From: Hyphomicrobiales bacterium
GTDB taxonomy: Bacteria > Pseudomonadota > Alphaproteobacteria > Rhizobiales > Rhizobiaceae
NCBI GenBank assembly: GCA_900465915.1
Contig: UBKJ01000005.1
Span: forward strand, 124,001 to 188,000
DNA length: 64,000 bases
Direction: 5' to 3'
The notes under the pieces are model-generated. The model searched no databases. It was not told where the DNA came from and was given only the letters and a program-made list of their open reading frames with translations. Position numbers and translations under genes: made by a program. Each line of letters begins with the position of its first letter. Positions within the stretch are counted from its first letter, which is position 1. Shown piece by piece: positions 25,208 through 34,643 of the stretch.

Positions 25208-26089
25208 TCAGGCGCCGCCGCCGGCGGGCGCGCCATAGGCGTCCTCGGTGATGCCGTAGCTGCGGCGCAGCTCCTCCATGCGCTCGATGCGGCCGCGCGA
25301 CTGGGCGGCGAGGCGGGCGGTGAGGCCCGCGACCAGCGCCTCGGTCTGGGCGATGGCGGGCACCATCGTGTCGTAGGGCGAAACGGTGTCGACCGGCGCC
25401 GTCAGCGTGACGGCGGCGAATTCGGCGATGGGCGAGATCCAGCGGTCGGTGAAGAGCACGATCTTCGCGCCCTGCTTCGCGGCCTGGCGGGCGAAGCGGA
25501 TCGTGTCGATCTGGTAGCGCCGGTAGTCGTAGACGAAGAGCACGTCGCGTCTGCCGAGATCGACGAGCTGGTCGACCTGGTCGGCCTGGGCGCCGTTGAT
25601 CCAGCGGGTCTCGGCGCGGAGCTGCTTCATATGCGCCCACAGAAGCCCGGCGAGGAAGCCGCTGAAACGGCCGCCGAGGCAGTGGACGCGCAGGCTCAGG
25701 TCGGCGGCGGCGTCGATGGCCGCCTCGAAATCGTCGGGCGGCAGCATCTGCATGGAGGATTCGAGCGCATGGATGCTGGCGCGCAGGAAATACTGGTAGA
25801 AATTCTCCTGCTCCAGCGAGGGCTTGCGCGTCTCCAGCATGGAGAGCGGCGAGCTCATGCGCTCCTGCACCTCGCCGAGCAGCGCCGCCTGGAATTCGGG
25901 ATAGCCTTCATAGCCGAGCTTGTTGACGAAGCGCACCACGGTGGGGTTGCTGACGCCGGCGGCGGCGGCGAGATGGGCCACGGTGTTGAGGCCGGCCGCC
26001 GGGTAGTTCGACAGGAGCTGGCGCACGATCTTCAGCTCCGCCCGTGTGAAGGCGGCTTCCCCGTCGGTCAGGCGATCTCGAATGGCCAT
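25208..26089 (-). CDS. MurR/RpiR-family transcriptional regulator
   Basis: 293 aa from ATG 26089, with AAGGGA immediately upstream; the open frame runs further but this start gives the standard N-terminus. An RpiR helix-turn-helix (about residues 25-75: VAHLAAAAGVSNPTVVRFVNKLGY) is followed by a SIS effector domain (about 125-265). RpiR regulators usually sense phosphosugars, but many rhizobial members control amino acid or amide loci. It is divergent from the Liv-type transporter operon. An inverted repeat (26149-26188) in the shared promoter is its likely operator. Confidence 0.88.
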   Translation of the reverse strand: MAIRDRLTDGEAAFTRAELKIVRQLLSNYPAAGLNTVAHLAAAAGVSNPTVVRFVNKLGYEGYPEFQAALLGEVQERMSSPLSMLETRKPSLEQENFYQYFLRASIHALESSMQMLPPDDFEAAIDAAADLSLRVHCLGGRFSGFLAGLLWAHMKQLRAETRWINGAQADQVDQLVDLGRRDVLFVYDYRRYQIDTIRFARQAAKQGAKIVLFTDRWISPIAEFAAVTLTAPVDTVSPYDTMVPAIAQTEALVAGLTARLAAQSRGRIERMEELRRSYGITEDAYGAPAGGGA

Positions 26090-26148
26090 TCCCTTGCCTC
26101 CCCTTCGCGTTCGGCCCCTCGTGATCGGGTCACGGCGCGATTTTAATT

Positions 26149-26188
26149 TTGTTACATTATTGCTATCAGACAATAAAAAATGAAACAA
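26149..26188. promoter_or_regulatory. Inverted repeat in RpiR/Liv divergent promoter
   Basis: Arms TTGTTACATT (26149-26158) and AATGAAACAA (26179-26188) pair at 9 of 10 positions around an AT-rich 20-base centre. A TTGACA follows at 26191. Likely operator of the adjacent RpiR regulator, covering the transporter promoter. Confidence 0.5.
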
Positions 26189-26268
26189 GATTGACATGCG
26201 CATTTTCTCGATTAAGGATTGTTGCGGGAACGGTCCCGGCAAACGGGGCCATAATCGGGAGAATGCTG

Positions 26269-28131
26269 ATGGGGCGCATAAGGCGTGGAACCGTCGTCGG
26301 TATCGTCGCGACGGCGCTTCCCCTGGCGGTCGCGGCCGTGGTCGCGGCGGGCCTCTTTCCGGGGGCGGGCGAGCGGCTGGTGACGCTGTTCCTGATCAAT
26401 GTCGTCGCCGTGATCGGCATCGGCGTCTATAGCGGCAATTCGGGCGTCATCTCCTTCGGCAATGTCGGCTTCATGGCCATCGGCGCCTACGCCTCGGGCC
26501 TTCTGACCATCAACCCCATCGTGCAGAAGACGGCGCTGCCGCACCTGCCGGAATGGCTGGTGGGCTGGGGCATGCCGTTTCTTCCCGCGCTTTTGATCGC
26601 GCTCGTCGTGGTGGCGCTGGTGGCGGTGGCCATCGGCGTTCCGGTGGCGCGGCTCGGCGGCTCCTCGGCCTCGATCTGCACGCTCGGCTTCCTGGTCATC
26701 GTGCATGTGGTGCTGGTCGCCTCCAGCGACTTCACCCGCGGCAGCCAGACCTTCTTCGGCATTCCGCGCGCGGTGAACATCTGGGTGGCGCTGCCCTTCG
26801 CGATCCTCGCCGTGGCCGTCGCCCGCATCTATCGCGACAGCGCGGCCGGCATGAAGCTGCGCGCATCGCGCGAGGACGAGATCGCCTCCATCGCGGTCGG
26901 CGTCGACGTGCGGCTGCACCGCTTCCTCGCCTGGGTGCTGGGGGCGATCGTCTCCGGCGCGGCGGGCGTGCTCTTCGCCCATTTCATCGGCGCCTTCTCG
27001 CCGAAGGATTTCTACTTCAACCTCACCTTCATGCTGCTCGCCATGCTCATCCTCGGCGGCGTCACCACCGTCTCGGGCGCCGTCGTCGGCGCGGCGGTGA
27101 TCATGGTCATCGTGGAGCTGCTGCGCAAGCTCGAGGGCGGCGTCGACCTCGGCCCCTTCGCGCTGCCGACGGTGTTCGGCCTCACCGATATCGGCATCGG
27201 CCTCGCCATCCTGCTTGTCATGTACCGCCTGCAGGACGGGCTTCTGGGCGTGCGCGAGATCGACGAGCAGGTTCCGTTCCTGAAACGCCTCGCCGAGGGC
27301 GGCGCCAGGCTCGCGTCGGCCGCGCCGGCGCCCGTCTCCGAGGGTGGCCTCTTGCGCGTCGAGAAGGTGGGCAAGCGCTTCTCCGGCTTGGTGGCGTTGG
27401 AAGACGCCGATTTCGACATCCGCCCCGGCCTCGTCACCGGCCTGATCGGCCCCAACGGCGCCGGCAAGTCGACCCTCATCAACAGCGTCTCGGGCGTCGT
27501 GCCGCCCTCGACCGGCCGGGTGACGATCGACGGCGTCGACGTGGCGTCGCTCGCCGTCCATCGCGTGCCGGCGGCGGGCCTGGCCCGCACCTTCCAGAAC
27601 ATCCGCCTGTTCAAGAATCTCACCGTGCTGGAGAACGTCACCGTCGCCGCCAGCGCCGTCGCCAGGGACCGCGACCCGGTCGACCTAGCGCGCGAGGCGC
27701 TGGCCGAGGTCGGGCTCGGCGAGGTCGCCGGCCAGCTCGCCGGCACGCTTTCCTACGGCGCGCAGCGGCGGCTGGAGATCGCCCGCGCGCTGGCCCTGAA
27801 GCCGCGCTACCTGCTGCTCGACGAGCCCGCCGCCGGCATGAACCCGGCCGAGACGCAGGAGCTGATGACCGTGCTCGACCGCATCCGCACCCGGCATCGC
27901 CTCGGTCTCCTGGTGGTGGAGCACGACCTCAAGCTCATCATGCGGCTCTGCGACGTCGTCGTGGTGCTCAACAAGGGCCAGCAGATCGCCATCGGCGCGC
28001 CGGCCGAGATCCAGAACGACCCGGCCGTGATCGAAGCCTATATCGGCCGCCGCCGGGCCGCGCCGCGCACGCCCGCCATCGACGCCGCCGCGCCGGAGCT
28101 CGACCCGCGCGCCGCCGGCAAGCCCGCATAA
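26269..28131 (+). CDS. Branched-chain amino acid-type ABC transporter, fused permease-ATPase (LivM-LivG)
   Basis: 620 aa from ATG 26269, where GGGAGA lies six bases upstream; an ATG two codons earlier would be too close. The first about 340 residues are a LivM-type permease (NSGVISFGNVGFMAIGAYASG, LRASREDEIASIAVGVDV), the rest a LivG-type ATPase with Walker A GPNGAGKST near residue 394, signature LSYGAQRRLEIARAL near 495, and Walker B LLLDEPAAGMNP near 518. The two are normally separate genes, so this is a genuine fusion with a short Ala/Pro linker. It starts a four-gene importer operon (then LivJ-, LivF- and LivH-like). Confidence 0.93.
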   Translation: MGRIRRGTVVGIVATALPLAVAAVVAAGLFPGAGERLVTLFLINVVAVIGIGVYSGNSGVISFGNVGFMAIGAYASGLLTINPIVQKTALPHLPEWLVGWGMPFLPALLIALVVVALVAVAIGVPVARLGGSSASICTLGFLVIVHVVLVASSDFTRGSQTFFGIPRAVNIWVALPFAILAVAVARIYRDSAAGMKLRASREDEIASIAVGVDVRLHRFLAWVLGAIVSGAAGVLFAHFIGAFSPKDFYFNLTFMLLAMLILGGVTTVSGAVVGAAVIMVIVELLRKLEGGVDLGPFALPTVFGLTDIGIGLAILLVMYRLQDGLLGVREIDEQVPFLKRLAEGGARLASAAPAPVSEGGLLRVEKVGKRFSGLVALEDADFDIRPGLVTGLIGPNGAGKSTLINSVSGVVPPSTGRVTIDGVDVASLAVHRVPAAGLARTFQNIRLFKNLTVLENVTVAASAVARDRDPVDLAREALAEVGLGEVAGQLAGTLSYGAQRRLEIARALALKPRYLLLDEPAAGMNPAETQELMTVLDRIRTRHRLGLLVVEHDLKLIMRLCDVVVVLNKGQQIAIGAPAEIQNDPAVIEAYIGRRRAAPRTPAIDAAAPELDPRAAGKPA

Positions 28132-28149
28132 CCACCAGAGGAGAATAAA

Positions 28150-29304
28150 ATGAAAGCGGCATTGAAAGTTTTCGCCCTGTCCGGCGCGCTCGGCGCGCTG
28201 GCCTTCCCGGCGCTGGCCGAGGACCTCGTCATCGGCCTCGCCACCGCGCAGACCGGCAGCCTCGCGCCCTACGACCAGCCCTCGCTCAAGGGCTTCCAGA
28301 TGGCGGTCGACGAGATCAACGCCAAGGGCGGCGTCGCCGGCAAGTACCCGATCAAGCTCGTCGCCAAGGACACCCGCTCGGACGCGGCCCAGACGGCGCT
28401 GGTCGCGCAGGAGCTGGTCGACCAGGGGATCAAGATCCTGATCACGCCCTGCGACGCCGATCCGTCGATCGCCGCCGGCCAGATCACCCAGGCGGCGCAG
28501 ATCCCCGCCTTCTCCTTCTGCGCCACCACGCCGACCATGCCGCTCGCCGTCGGCGACTACATGTTCGGCAATTACCCGGCCGACAACGTGCAGGCCGCGG
28601 TGCTGGCCAATTACGCCAAGGAGAAGGGTTTCAAGACCGCCTATGTGCTGAAGTCGCCCGACACCGCCTATACGCTCAAGCTGCCGGAATATTTCGCTGC
28701 GAGCTTCAAGGGCAAGGGCGGCGAGGTGGTCGGCGAAGGCACCTACAGCATGGGCCAGCAGGACTTCTCCGCCGAGGTCACCAAGATCAAGGCGTTGAAC
28801 CCCGCGCCCGACGTCATCATGACCGCCGCCTACGAGCCCGACTTCCCGGCCTTCATCCGCCAGCTGCGCGGCGCGGGCGTGGCGACGCCGATTCTCGGCA
28901 GCGACGGCATCGATTCCCCGACCACCTTCGGCCTCGGCCAGCTGGTCGACGGCGTCGTCTTCACCACGGCGGGCTTCGCCGTCGACGGCAGCCCGCTCGC
29001 CGCCTTCAACGAGAAATACAAGGCCAAGTTCGGCCAGGACCCCGACACGATCTATATCGCCAACGGCTACGATCTCGGCAAGGTCATCGAGGCGGCGGTG
29101 ACCAAGGCCGACGGCGTCGAGCCGACGGCGATCCGCGCGGCCATCGCCTCGCTCGAGAACGTCGAGGGCGTCACCGGCAAGATCAGCTACGCCGGCACGC
29201 AGGGCATGCCGCTGCGCTCCGTCTCGCTGGTGCGCATCGAGGGCGGCAAGCGCTCGCTGGTCAGCCAGGGCGTTCCGGCCGCCGCGGACGTTCCGGCGCC
29301 GTGA
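28150..29304 (+). CDS. Branched-chain amino acid-type ABC transporter, periplasmic binding protein (LivJ-like)
   Basis: 384 aa with a signal peptide (MKAALKVFALSGALGALAFPALAE) and the Peripla_BP_6 fold: VIGLATAQTGSLAPYDQP, GFQMAVDEINAKGGVAGKYP, LVAKDTRSDAAQTALVAQELV. The family binds amino acids, amides, urea or aromatic acids. It is 18 bases after the LivM-LivG fusion gene. The divergent amide-hydrolysing and amine-processing genes suggest an amide or amino-compound ligand rather than leucine. A hairpin follows the stop. Confidence 0.9.
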   Translation: MKAALKVFALSGALGALAFPALAEDLVIGLATAQTGSLAPYDQPSLKGFQMAVDEINAKGGVAGKYPIKLVAKDTRSDAAQTALVAQELVDQGIKILITPCDADPSIAAGQITQAAQIPAFSFCATTPTMPLAVGDYMFGNYPADNVQAAVLANYAKEKGFKTAYVLKSPDTAYTLKLPEYFAASFKGKGGEVVGEGTYSMGQQDFSAEVTKIKALNPAPDVIMTAAYEPDFPAFIRQLRGAGVATPILGSDGIDSPTTFGLGQLVDGVVFTTAGFAVDGSPLAAFNEKYKAKFGQDPDTIYIANGYDLGKVIEAAVTKADGVEPTAIRAAIASLENVEGVTGKISYAGTQGMPLRSVSLVRIEGGKRSLVSQGVPAAADVPAP

Positions 29305-29315
29305 TCCGCAAGCGA

Positions 29316-29345
29316 CCCTCTCCGGCGCGGGCCGGAGGGCGTTTC
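29316..29345 (+). terminator. Intercistronic hairpin after LivJ-like gene
   Basis: CTCCGGC (29320-29326) pairs with GCCGGAG (29331-29337), extended by CCC/GGG flanks, and is followed by a short T-rich run. Like the hairpin in the other transporter operon, it probably shields or partly terminates binding-protein mRNA. Confidence 0.55.
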
Positions 29346-29388
29346 TTCATCGATGGCCGCGGCCGGGGCCGCGGCGAGGATTTGCCCG

Positions 29389-30123
<735 letters not shown>

Positions 30124-30156
30124 GCGGCGACAAGCCGGCGACAAGGAAACCGATCC

Positions 30157-31044
30157 ATGGACATGTTCCTGCAACAGCTCGTCAACGCGCTCAGCCTCGG
30201 CGGCACCTACGCGCTGCTGGCGCTCGGCCTCGCCGTGGTCTTCTCGATCATGGGTCTGATCAATTTCGCCCATGGCGAGCTGATGACGGCGGCCGGCTAC
30301 GGCCTCTGCTTCGCGCTGGTGGCGGGCCTGCCCTTCGGCCTCGCCGTGGTCGTCGCGCTGGCGGTGGCGATCGTCCTGGTGCTTCTGATGGAGCGCGTCG
30401 CCTTCCGGCCGGTGCGCGGGGCGAGCGGCACGACGCTGCTCCTGACCAGCTTCGCCGTCAGCGCCATCCTGCGCGTCCTGTTCCAGAATTTCATCTCCGC
30501 CCGCCCCAAGCCGGTGCCGATGCCGATGAGCCTGTCCGGCACCATCGAGATCGGCGGCCTGCATATCGGCGTCATCCAGGCGATCTCCATTCTCGTCACG
30601 GCGGTCATGCTGACCGGGCTCAACCTGTTCCTGCGCACCACGGTGCTCGGCCGCGCCATGCGCGCCGCCTCCGAGGATTTCGCCATCGTGCGGCTGATGG
30701 GCATCCGCGCCAACGCCGTCGTCGCCACGGCCTTCGCCATTTCCGGCCTTCTGGCCGGCGTCGCGGGCATCCTCTGGGTGGCGCAGCGCGGCAGCGTCGA
30801 TCCGCTGATGGGCTTCCTGCCTGTGCTGAAGGCCTTCATCGCCGCCATCATCGGCGGTCTCGGCAGCCTGTCGGGGGCGGTGGCCGGCGGCTTCCTGCTC
30901 GGCTTCATCGAGGTCTTCCTGCAGGCCTACCTGCCGGAAAGCCTGCTCAGCTATCGCGACGCCTTCACCATCCTGCTCGTCATCGGCGTTCTGCTGTTCG
31001 CGCCGCAGGGGCTGCTCGCCCGCAAGACAATCGTCAAGCTCTGA
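30157..31044 (+). CDS. Branched-chain amino acid-type ABC transporter permease (LivH-like)
   Basis: 295 aa, about eight membrane helices. LivH features: LVNALSLGGTYALLALGLAVVFSIMG split over the first helix pair, NFAHGELMTAAGYG, and the C-terminal ATPase-contact segment ASEDFAIVRLMGIRAN with AAIIGGLGSLSGAVAGG. It is the last gene of the transporter operon and ends six bases from the convergent hydrolase gene. Confidence 0.92.
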   Translation: MDMFLQQLVNALSLGGTYALLALGLAVVFSIMGLINFAHGELMTAAGYGLCFALVAGLPFGLAVVVALAVAIVLVLLMERVAFRPVRGASGTTLLLTSFAVSAILRVLFQNFISARPKPVPMPMSLSGTIEIGGLHIGVIQAISILVTAVMLTGLNLFLRTTVLGRAMRAASEDFAIVRLMGIRANAVVATAFAISGLLAGVAGILWVAQRGSVDPLMGFLPVLKAFIAAIIGGLGSLSGAVAGGFLLGFIEVFLQAYLPESLLSYRDAFTILLVIGVLLFAPQGLLARKTIVKL

Positions 31045-31050
31045 GCCGCC

Positions 31051-32043
31051 TCACGCCATGTGCCTGTCGAACCAGCCGACCAGCCTTTCGGGATGCTCGC
31101 CGTAATAATTGTAGCCCGAAAAGCGCTGGTCGGAGCCCTCGATCCAAAACATCTCCTTCTCGGCCGCGCCGACGGCGTCGAACAGCGCCTCCATGGCTGG
31201 CCGGGTGATCATCCAGTCCCGTTCGAGCTGCGATAGCATGGTGGGCTTCGTCACCGCGCCGGCATGGGGCGTCGGCGTCATCTGCTCCAGGCGCAAGCCC
31301 GACAATTCGTGGATGCGGTCGCTGACCGCGCGCACCGTATTGTCCGGGTCGAGATGCAGCTTGCGCGCCGTCGCCTCGACCAGCATCGGCCCGGGCGCGG
31401 GCTGGTGGAACAGGAAGGCCTCCACATGCTCGAATTCGTCCGGCCATTTGGAGACGGCGACCATGGTCGAATTGGCGCCCATGCAGCGGCTATAGACGCC
31501 GACGCGCATGGCGGCCGTGTCCGGCCGCGATCGCGCATGGCGGATCGAACCGACCACATCGCGGCATTCGAGCAGCCCGATGGCCGCCAGCCCGCCGCTT
31601 CCGACGCCGCTGCGCCCGTGATTCCGCATGTCGTAGGTGAGGATATTGTAGCCGGCGTCGTGCAGATGCTTCAATTCCGGCAGGAAATTGACCTCGAAAC
31701 CGCCGAACATGGCGTTCCACGGCGCGATATGCCCGGGAAAGCCGTAGCGGTTGCAAGGCATGGGGTGGTTGACGATCAGAAGCCGGTCCGACCGCGCCGG
31801 GATGAACCATCCGTCGAGCGGCACGCCGTCCAGCGAGGGGAAGAAGATGTCCTCATAGGCCATGCCGTACTGGTCGGGAGAACGCAGCACCGGCGTGCGC
31901 GCGCCCTTGGTGAAAAGCTGCGCATATTGCTCCACCAGCGGATGGATTTTCCGCGACATCGCCGCGCCTGCGGCGCTCATCATATCGCCCACGACGCCGG
32001 AAAGGCTCGCGTCCTTCTCGCCCTGTTCCTGCTTGCCGGTCAT
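31051..32043 (-). CDS. Alpha/beta hydrolase with Cys in the nucleophile elbow
   Basis: 330 aa, no signal peptide. The fold is an alpha/beta hydrolase: LDGWFIPARSDRLLIVNHP strand-loop, YNILTYDMRNHGRS, then the elbow VGVYSRCMGANSTMVA, where the usual G-x-S-x-G serine is replaced by Cys (Y-S-R-C-M-G). A catalytic Asp/His pair would come from the C-terminal third (EGSDQRFSGYNYYGEHPE). The Cys nucleophile recalls dienelactone hydrolase, but the sequence is otherwise closer to acyl-peptidase-like hydrolases. It is convergent with the Liv operon and may not be co-regulated. The substrate is unknown. Confidence 0.75.
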   Translation of the reverse strand: MTGKQEQGEKDASLSGVVGDMMSAAGAAMSRKIHPLVEQYAQLFTKGARTPVLRSPDQYGMAYEDIFFPSLDGVPLDGWFIPARSDRLLIVNHPMPCNRYGFPGHIAPWNAMFGGFEVNFLPELKHLHDAGYNILTYDMRNHGRSGVGSGGLAAIGLLECRDVVGSIRHARSRPDTAAMRVGVYSRCMGANSTMVAVSKWPDEFEHVEAFLFHQPAPGPMLVEATARKLHLDPDNTVRAVSDRIHELSGLRLEQMTPTPHAGAVTKPTMLSQLERDWMITRPAMEALFDAVGAAEKEMFWIEGSDQRFSGYNYYGEHPERLVGWFDRHMA

Positions 32044-32113
32044 GCCGCCGCTCCTTCCGTTGTTCCTCCGACGTCAACGCCGTCGGAGGCGGAAGGTTTC
32101 GGCGGCTTGGCGA

Positions 32114-32407
32114 TCAGGCGAGGCCGAGGATCGCGGGACGCAGGGTGGGGCGAGGTTTCCGGCGGGTCTCGATCAGGCCGGCCCGGCTCGCCGCCTTGGC
32201 GAAGCGCCGGCGCGCCTCGGCGTGGCTTCTCAGGCTGTCCAGCGCGTCGCGGCAGGCCTTGACCGCGCTGCGCCAGCTTCGGCCGCGCGCCTCTTGCGGC
32301 CACTCGCCGTCAAGGCATTCGAGCGCCTCGAAGCTGGTCGCCACCTTGCGCCTGCGGCCATCGTTGAAATAGAGGATCACAGGTTCCGAAAACGCAACGT
32401 CGTTCAT
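32114..32407 (-). CDS. DUF982 domain protein
   Basis: 97 aa starting at ATG 32407. The sequence carries the DUF982 pattern: an N-terminal strand pair (EPVILYFNDGRRRKVATSFEALECL), a conserved Trp in DGEWP, then an Ala/Arg-rich helical end (AVKACRDALDSLRSHAEARRRF). DUF982 proteins are small, of unknown function, and concentrated in Rhizobiales, where genomes carry many copies. It is divergent from the LacI regulator gene and the two may share a promoter region. Confidence 0.82.
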   Translation of the reverse strand: MNDVAFSEPVILYFNDGRRRKVATSFEALECLDGEWPQEARGRSWRSAVKACRDALDSLRSHAEARRRFAKAASRAGLIETRRKPRPTLRPAILGLA

Positions 32408-32581
32408 TGCAGGCTCCACTGATCTCAAGATATCGAAGGACGGGCTCGTCTTCAGGATCACGTGGTTATGGCCGGGCGGCCGTTCAAGCGGTCGGGCGAT
32501 TTTATTCCGCAGCGAATGGGGTCGATTGCGCTCCGGGATCGGCTTATTGTAATTGCGAAGCAGCGAAGCTGGACCGACCGC

Positions 32582-33589
32582 GTGAAAACACCCCGGCGCA
32601 AGCCCACGATCTACGACATAGCGACGGCGAGCGCGACCTCGCCCACCACGGTCAGCATGGTGCTCAACGGGGCGTGGCGCAAGCACCGGATCAAGGCCGA
32701 GACGGCGGCGGCGATCCTGCGCTGCGCGGGCGAGCTCGGTTATTCGGTCAACGAAAAGGCGAGGGGGCTGCGGCTGTCGCGCTCGGGGCTGGCGGGCATG
32801 ATCCTGCCGCATTACCGCAACCGCTTCTTCGCCGGGCTCGCCGAATCCTTCGAGGCCAAGGTGCGCGAGCGGGGCCTGTGCCCGGTCGTGGTCAGCACGC
32901 AGCGCGACGGCGCGACCGAGGCGAAGGTCACCGAGACCCTGCTCGCGCAGCGGATCGAATTTCTCTTCATCGCCGGGGTGCGCGACCCGCAGCCGCTCAA
33001 CGCGCTGTGCCGGGCGGCCGGCGTCCGATGCGTCAACGTCGACCTTCCGGGCGAGGACGCGCCGTCGGTCGTCTCCGACAATCGCGGTGGCGCGCAGGCG
33101 CTGACCGAGCGCCTGATCGAGAAGCTCGAGGCTCGCGGCGGCGTGCTGGATGACTGGCTGTTCTTCGGCGGCGTGCAGGACGACAATTCGACCCGCGAGC
33201 GCATCGAGGGCTTTTGCGCGGCGCTGGCCGGGCACGGGGTGGCCGCCAGGCCCGGCTGGTTCCAGTGCCTCGGCTATTCCCCGGCCACGGCGGTGCGCAC
33301 GCTTTCCGCCCGATATGGCGAACTCGGCCGGCTGCCGGCGGCTTTGTTCGTCAACGGCGTTCCTGCGCTCGAAGGCGCGCTGGACTTCACCGCGACGCTG
33401 CGGCCCGAGGAAAAGGCCCGCGTCGTGGTCGGCGCCTTCGACTGGGACCCCTTCGCCGCGCACGCCTCGCTCGACCTGACCATGGTGCGGCAGGACGTCG
33501 AGGGCATGATCGAGGCGAGTTTCCAGCTTCTCGACGATTTCAAGGAAGGAAGAAATCCCCGCATCGTGGTGCAGACCGCGCTGCGATAA
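32582..33589 (+). CDS. LacI-family transcriptional regulator
   Basis: About 335 aa from GTG 32582, which places the helix-turn-helix (TIYDIATASATSPTTVSMVLNG) at the usual N-terminal position; an ATG at 32516 in frame is an alternative with a longer tail. A periplasmic-binding-protein-like effector domain follows (SGLAGMILPHYRNRFFAGL to the C-terminus). Members repress sugar-catabolic genes. The HTH carries SATSPTTVS where classical members have AGVSxxTVS, a mild deviation. A perfect 20-bp palindrome downstream, before the SDR gene, is its likely operator. Confidence 0.85.
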   Translation: MKTPRRKPTIYDIATASATSPTTVSMVLNGAWRKHRIKAETAAAILRCAGELGYSVNEKARGLRLSRSGLAGMILPHYRNRFFAGLAESFEAKVRERGLCPVVVSTQRDGATEAKVTETLLAQRIEFLFIAGVRDPQPLNALCRAAGVRCVNVDLPGEDAPSVVSDNRGGAQALTERLIEKLEARGGVLDDWLFFGGVQDDNSTRERIEGFCAALAGHGVAARPGWFQCLGYSPATAVRTLSARYGELGRLPAALFVNGVPALEGALDFTATLRPEEKARVVVGAFDWDPFAAHASLDLTMVRQDVEGMIEASFQLLDDFKEGRNPRIVVQTALR

Positions 33590-33624
33590 GCCTCGTCGCC
33601 GGCAGGAAAATTCCGCTAAACATT

Positions 33625-33644
33625 TTGCTAAATCCATTTAGCAA
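33625..33644. promoter_or_regulatory. LacI-type operator
   Basis: TTGCTAAAT-CC-ATTTAGCAA is a perfect 20-bp even palindrome of LacI-family geometry, with a further GCTAAA half-site 12 bases upstream (33615). It lies between the LacI regulator gene and the SDR gene. Confidence 0.75.
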
Positions 33645-33794
33645 TTGATTTTTCGCCCTTCGGTTATTATCGATCGAACATCAGGCGGGAGGAAGCCTGC
33701 GATCGGAAGCGGATTTCACGCCCCGCCGGAAACGTCGGCGGAGAGCGGTCCCGCGCCTTCCTCCCGCGCCCGGAGCATCGACGGAGGAGACACC

Positions 33795-34559
33795 ATGATA
33801 CTCGACAGATTCAGGCTCGACGGAAAGGTGGCGCTGGTCACCGGCGGCACGCGCGGCATCGGCCTGGCCATCGCCCAGGCGCTGGGCGAGGTCGGAGCCA
33901 GCGTGGTCATCAGCGCCCGCACGCGCCTGCCGGAGGCGGAGAAGACGCTGAAAGAGGCCGGCGTCGAGGCCGAGTTCATCGAGGCCGATATGCGCGACGA
34001 GGCCGCCGCCGACAGGCTCGTCGCCGAGACGGTGGCGCGCAAGGGCAGGCTCGACATCCTCGTCAACAACGCCGGCGTGGCGATCCACGGCGACAGCGGC
34101 GATTTCAAGGACGAGACCTGGCGCGAGATCATGAGCCTGAACGTCGATTCCGTCTTCCGCGCCTGCCGCGCCGCGCTCGCGCCCATGCGCAGCCAGGGTT
34201 CGGGCGTCATCGTCAATATCGGCTCGATGTCGGGCATCGTGTCGAATATCCCGCAGAACCAGGTCGCCTATAACAGCTCCAAGGCGGCCGTCCACATGAT
34301 GACCAAGAGCCTCGCCAGCGAGCTTGCGGCGGAGAATATCCGCGTCAACGCCATCGCGCCGGGCTATGTCGACACCGACATGTCGCGCGGCGGCATCGCC
34401 AATCCCGAATGGTTTCCGATCTGGCGCGGCATGACGCCCATGGACCGCGTCGCCCAGCCGGAGGAAATCGCCGCTGCGGCCCTTTTCCTCTGCGCCCCGG
34501 CGTCGAGCTACGTGACCGGCGAGGTGCTGGTCGTCGACGGCGGCTACACGACGCGCTGA
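33795..34559 (+). CDS. Short-chain dehydrogenase/reductase (SDR)
   Basis: 254 aa from ATG 33795 with GGAGGAG upstream. Classical SDR: cofactor motif TGGTRGIG, NNAG at residue about 90, the catalytic Ser in VNIGSMSG, and Tyr/Lys in YNSSK. The C-terminal SYVTGEVLVVDGGY is typical. Probably an NAD(P)-dependent sugar, polyol or gluconate-type dehydrogenase, given the upstream LacI regulator and operator. It stands alone before a terminator, so the partners of any pathway are elsewhere. Confidence 0.9.
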   Translation: MILDRFRLDGKVALVTGGTRGIGLAIAQALGEVGASVVISARTRLPEAEKTLKEAGVEAEFIEADMRDEAAADRLVAETVARKGRLDILVNNAGVAIHGDSGDFKDETWREIMSLNVDSVFRACRAALAPMRSQGSGVIVNIGSMSGIVSNIPQNQVAYNSSKAAVHMMTKSLASELAAENIRVNAIAPGYVDTDMSRGGIANPEWFPIWRGMTPMDRVAQPEEIAAAALFLCAPASSYVTGEVLVVDGGYTTR

Positions 34560-34608
34560 GCCAGGTCTGCGCGAAAGGCTCGCCCGCGGTCCCCGCGGGT
34601 CCTCCCGG

Positions 34609-34636
34609 GAAGCCGGCGCCTCGGCGCCGGCTTCTT
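34609..34636 (+). terminator. Intrinsic terminator after the SDR gene
   Basis: GAAGCCGGCGCC pairs perfectly with GGCGCCGGCTTC (34623-34634), followed by TTCGG. It ends the SDR transcript and faces a convergent gene. Confidence 0.7.
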
Positions 34637-34643
34637 CGGACGC

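Noticed and set aside
32114..33637. 507-aa minus-strand frame covering DUF982 and the LacI gene
   Set aside because: Only its last 97 codons (from ATG 32407) look like a protein family; the rest is antisense to the LacI regulator.
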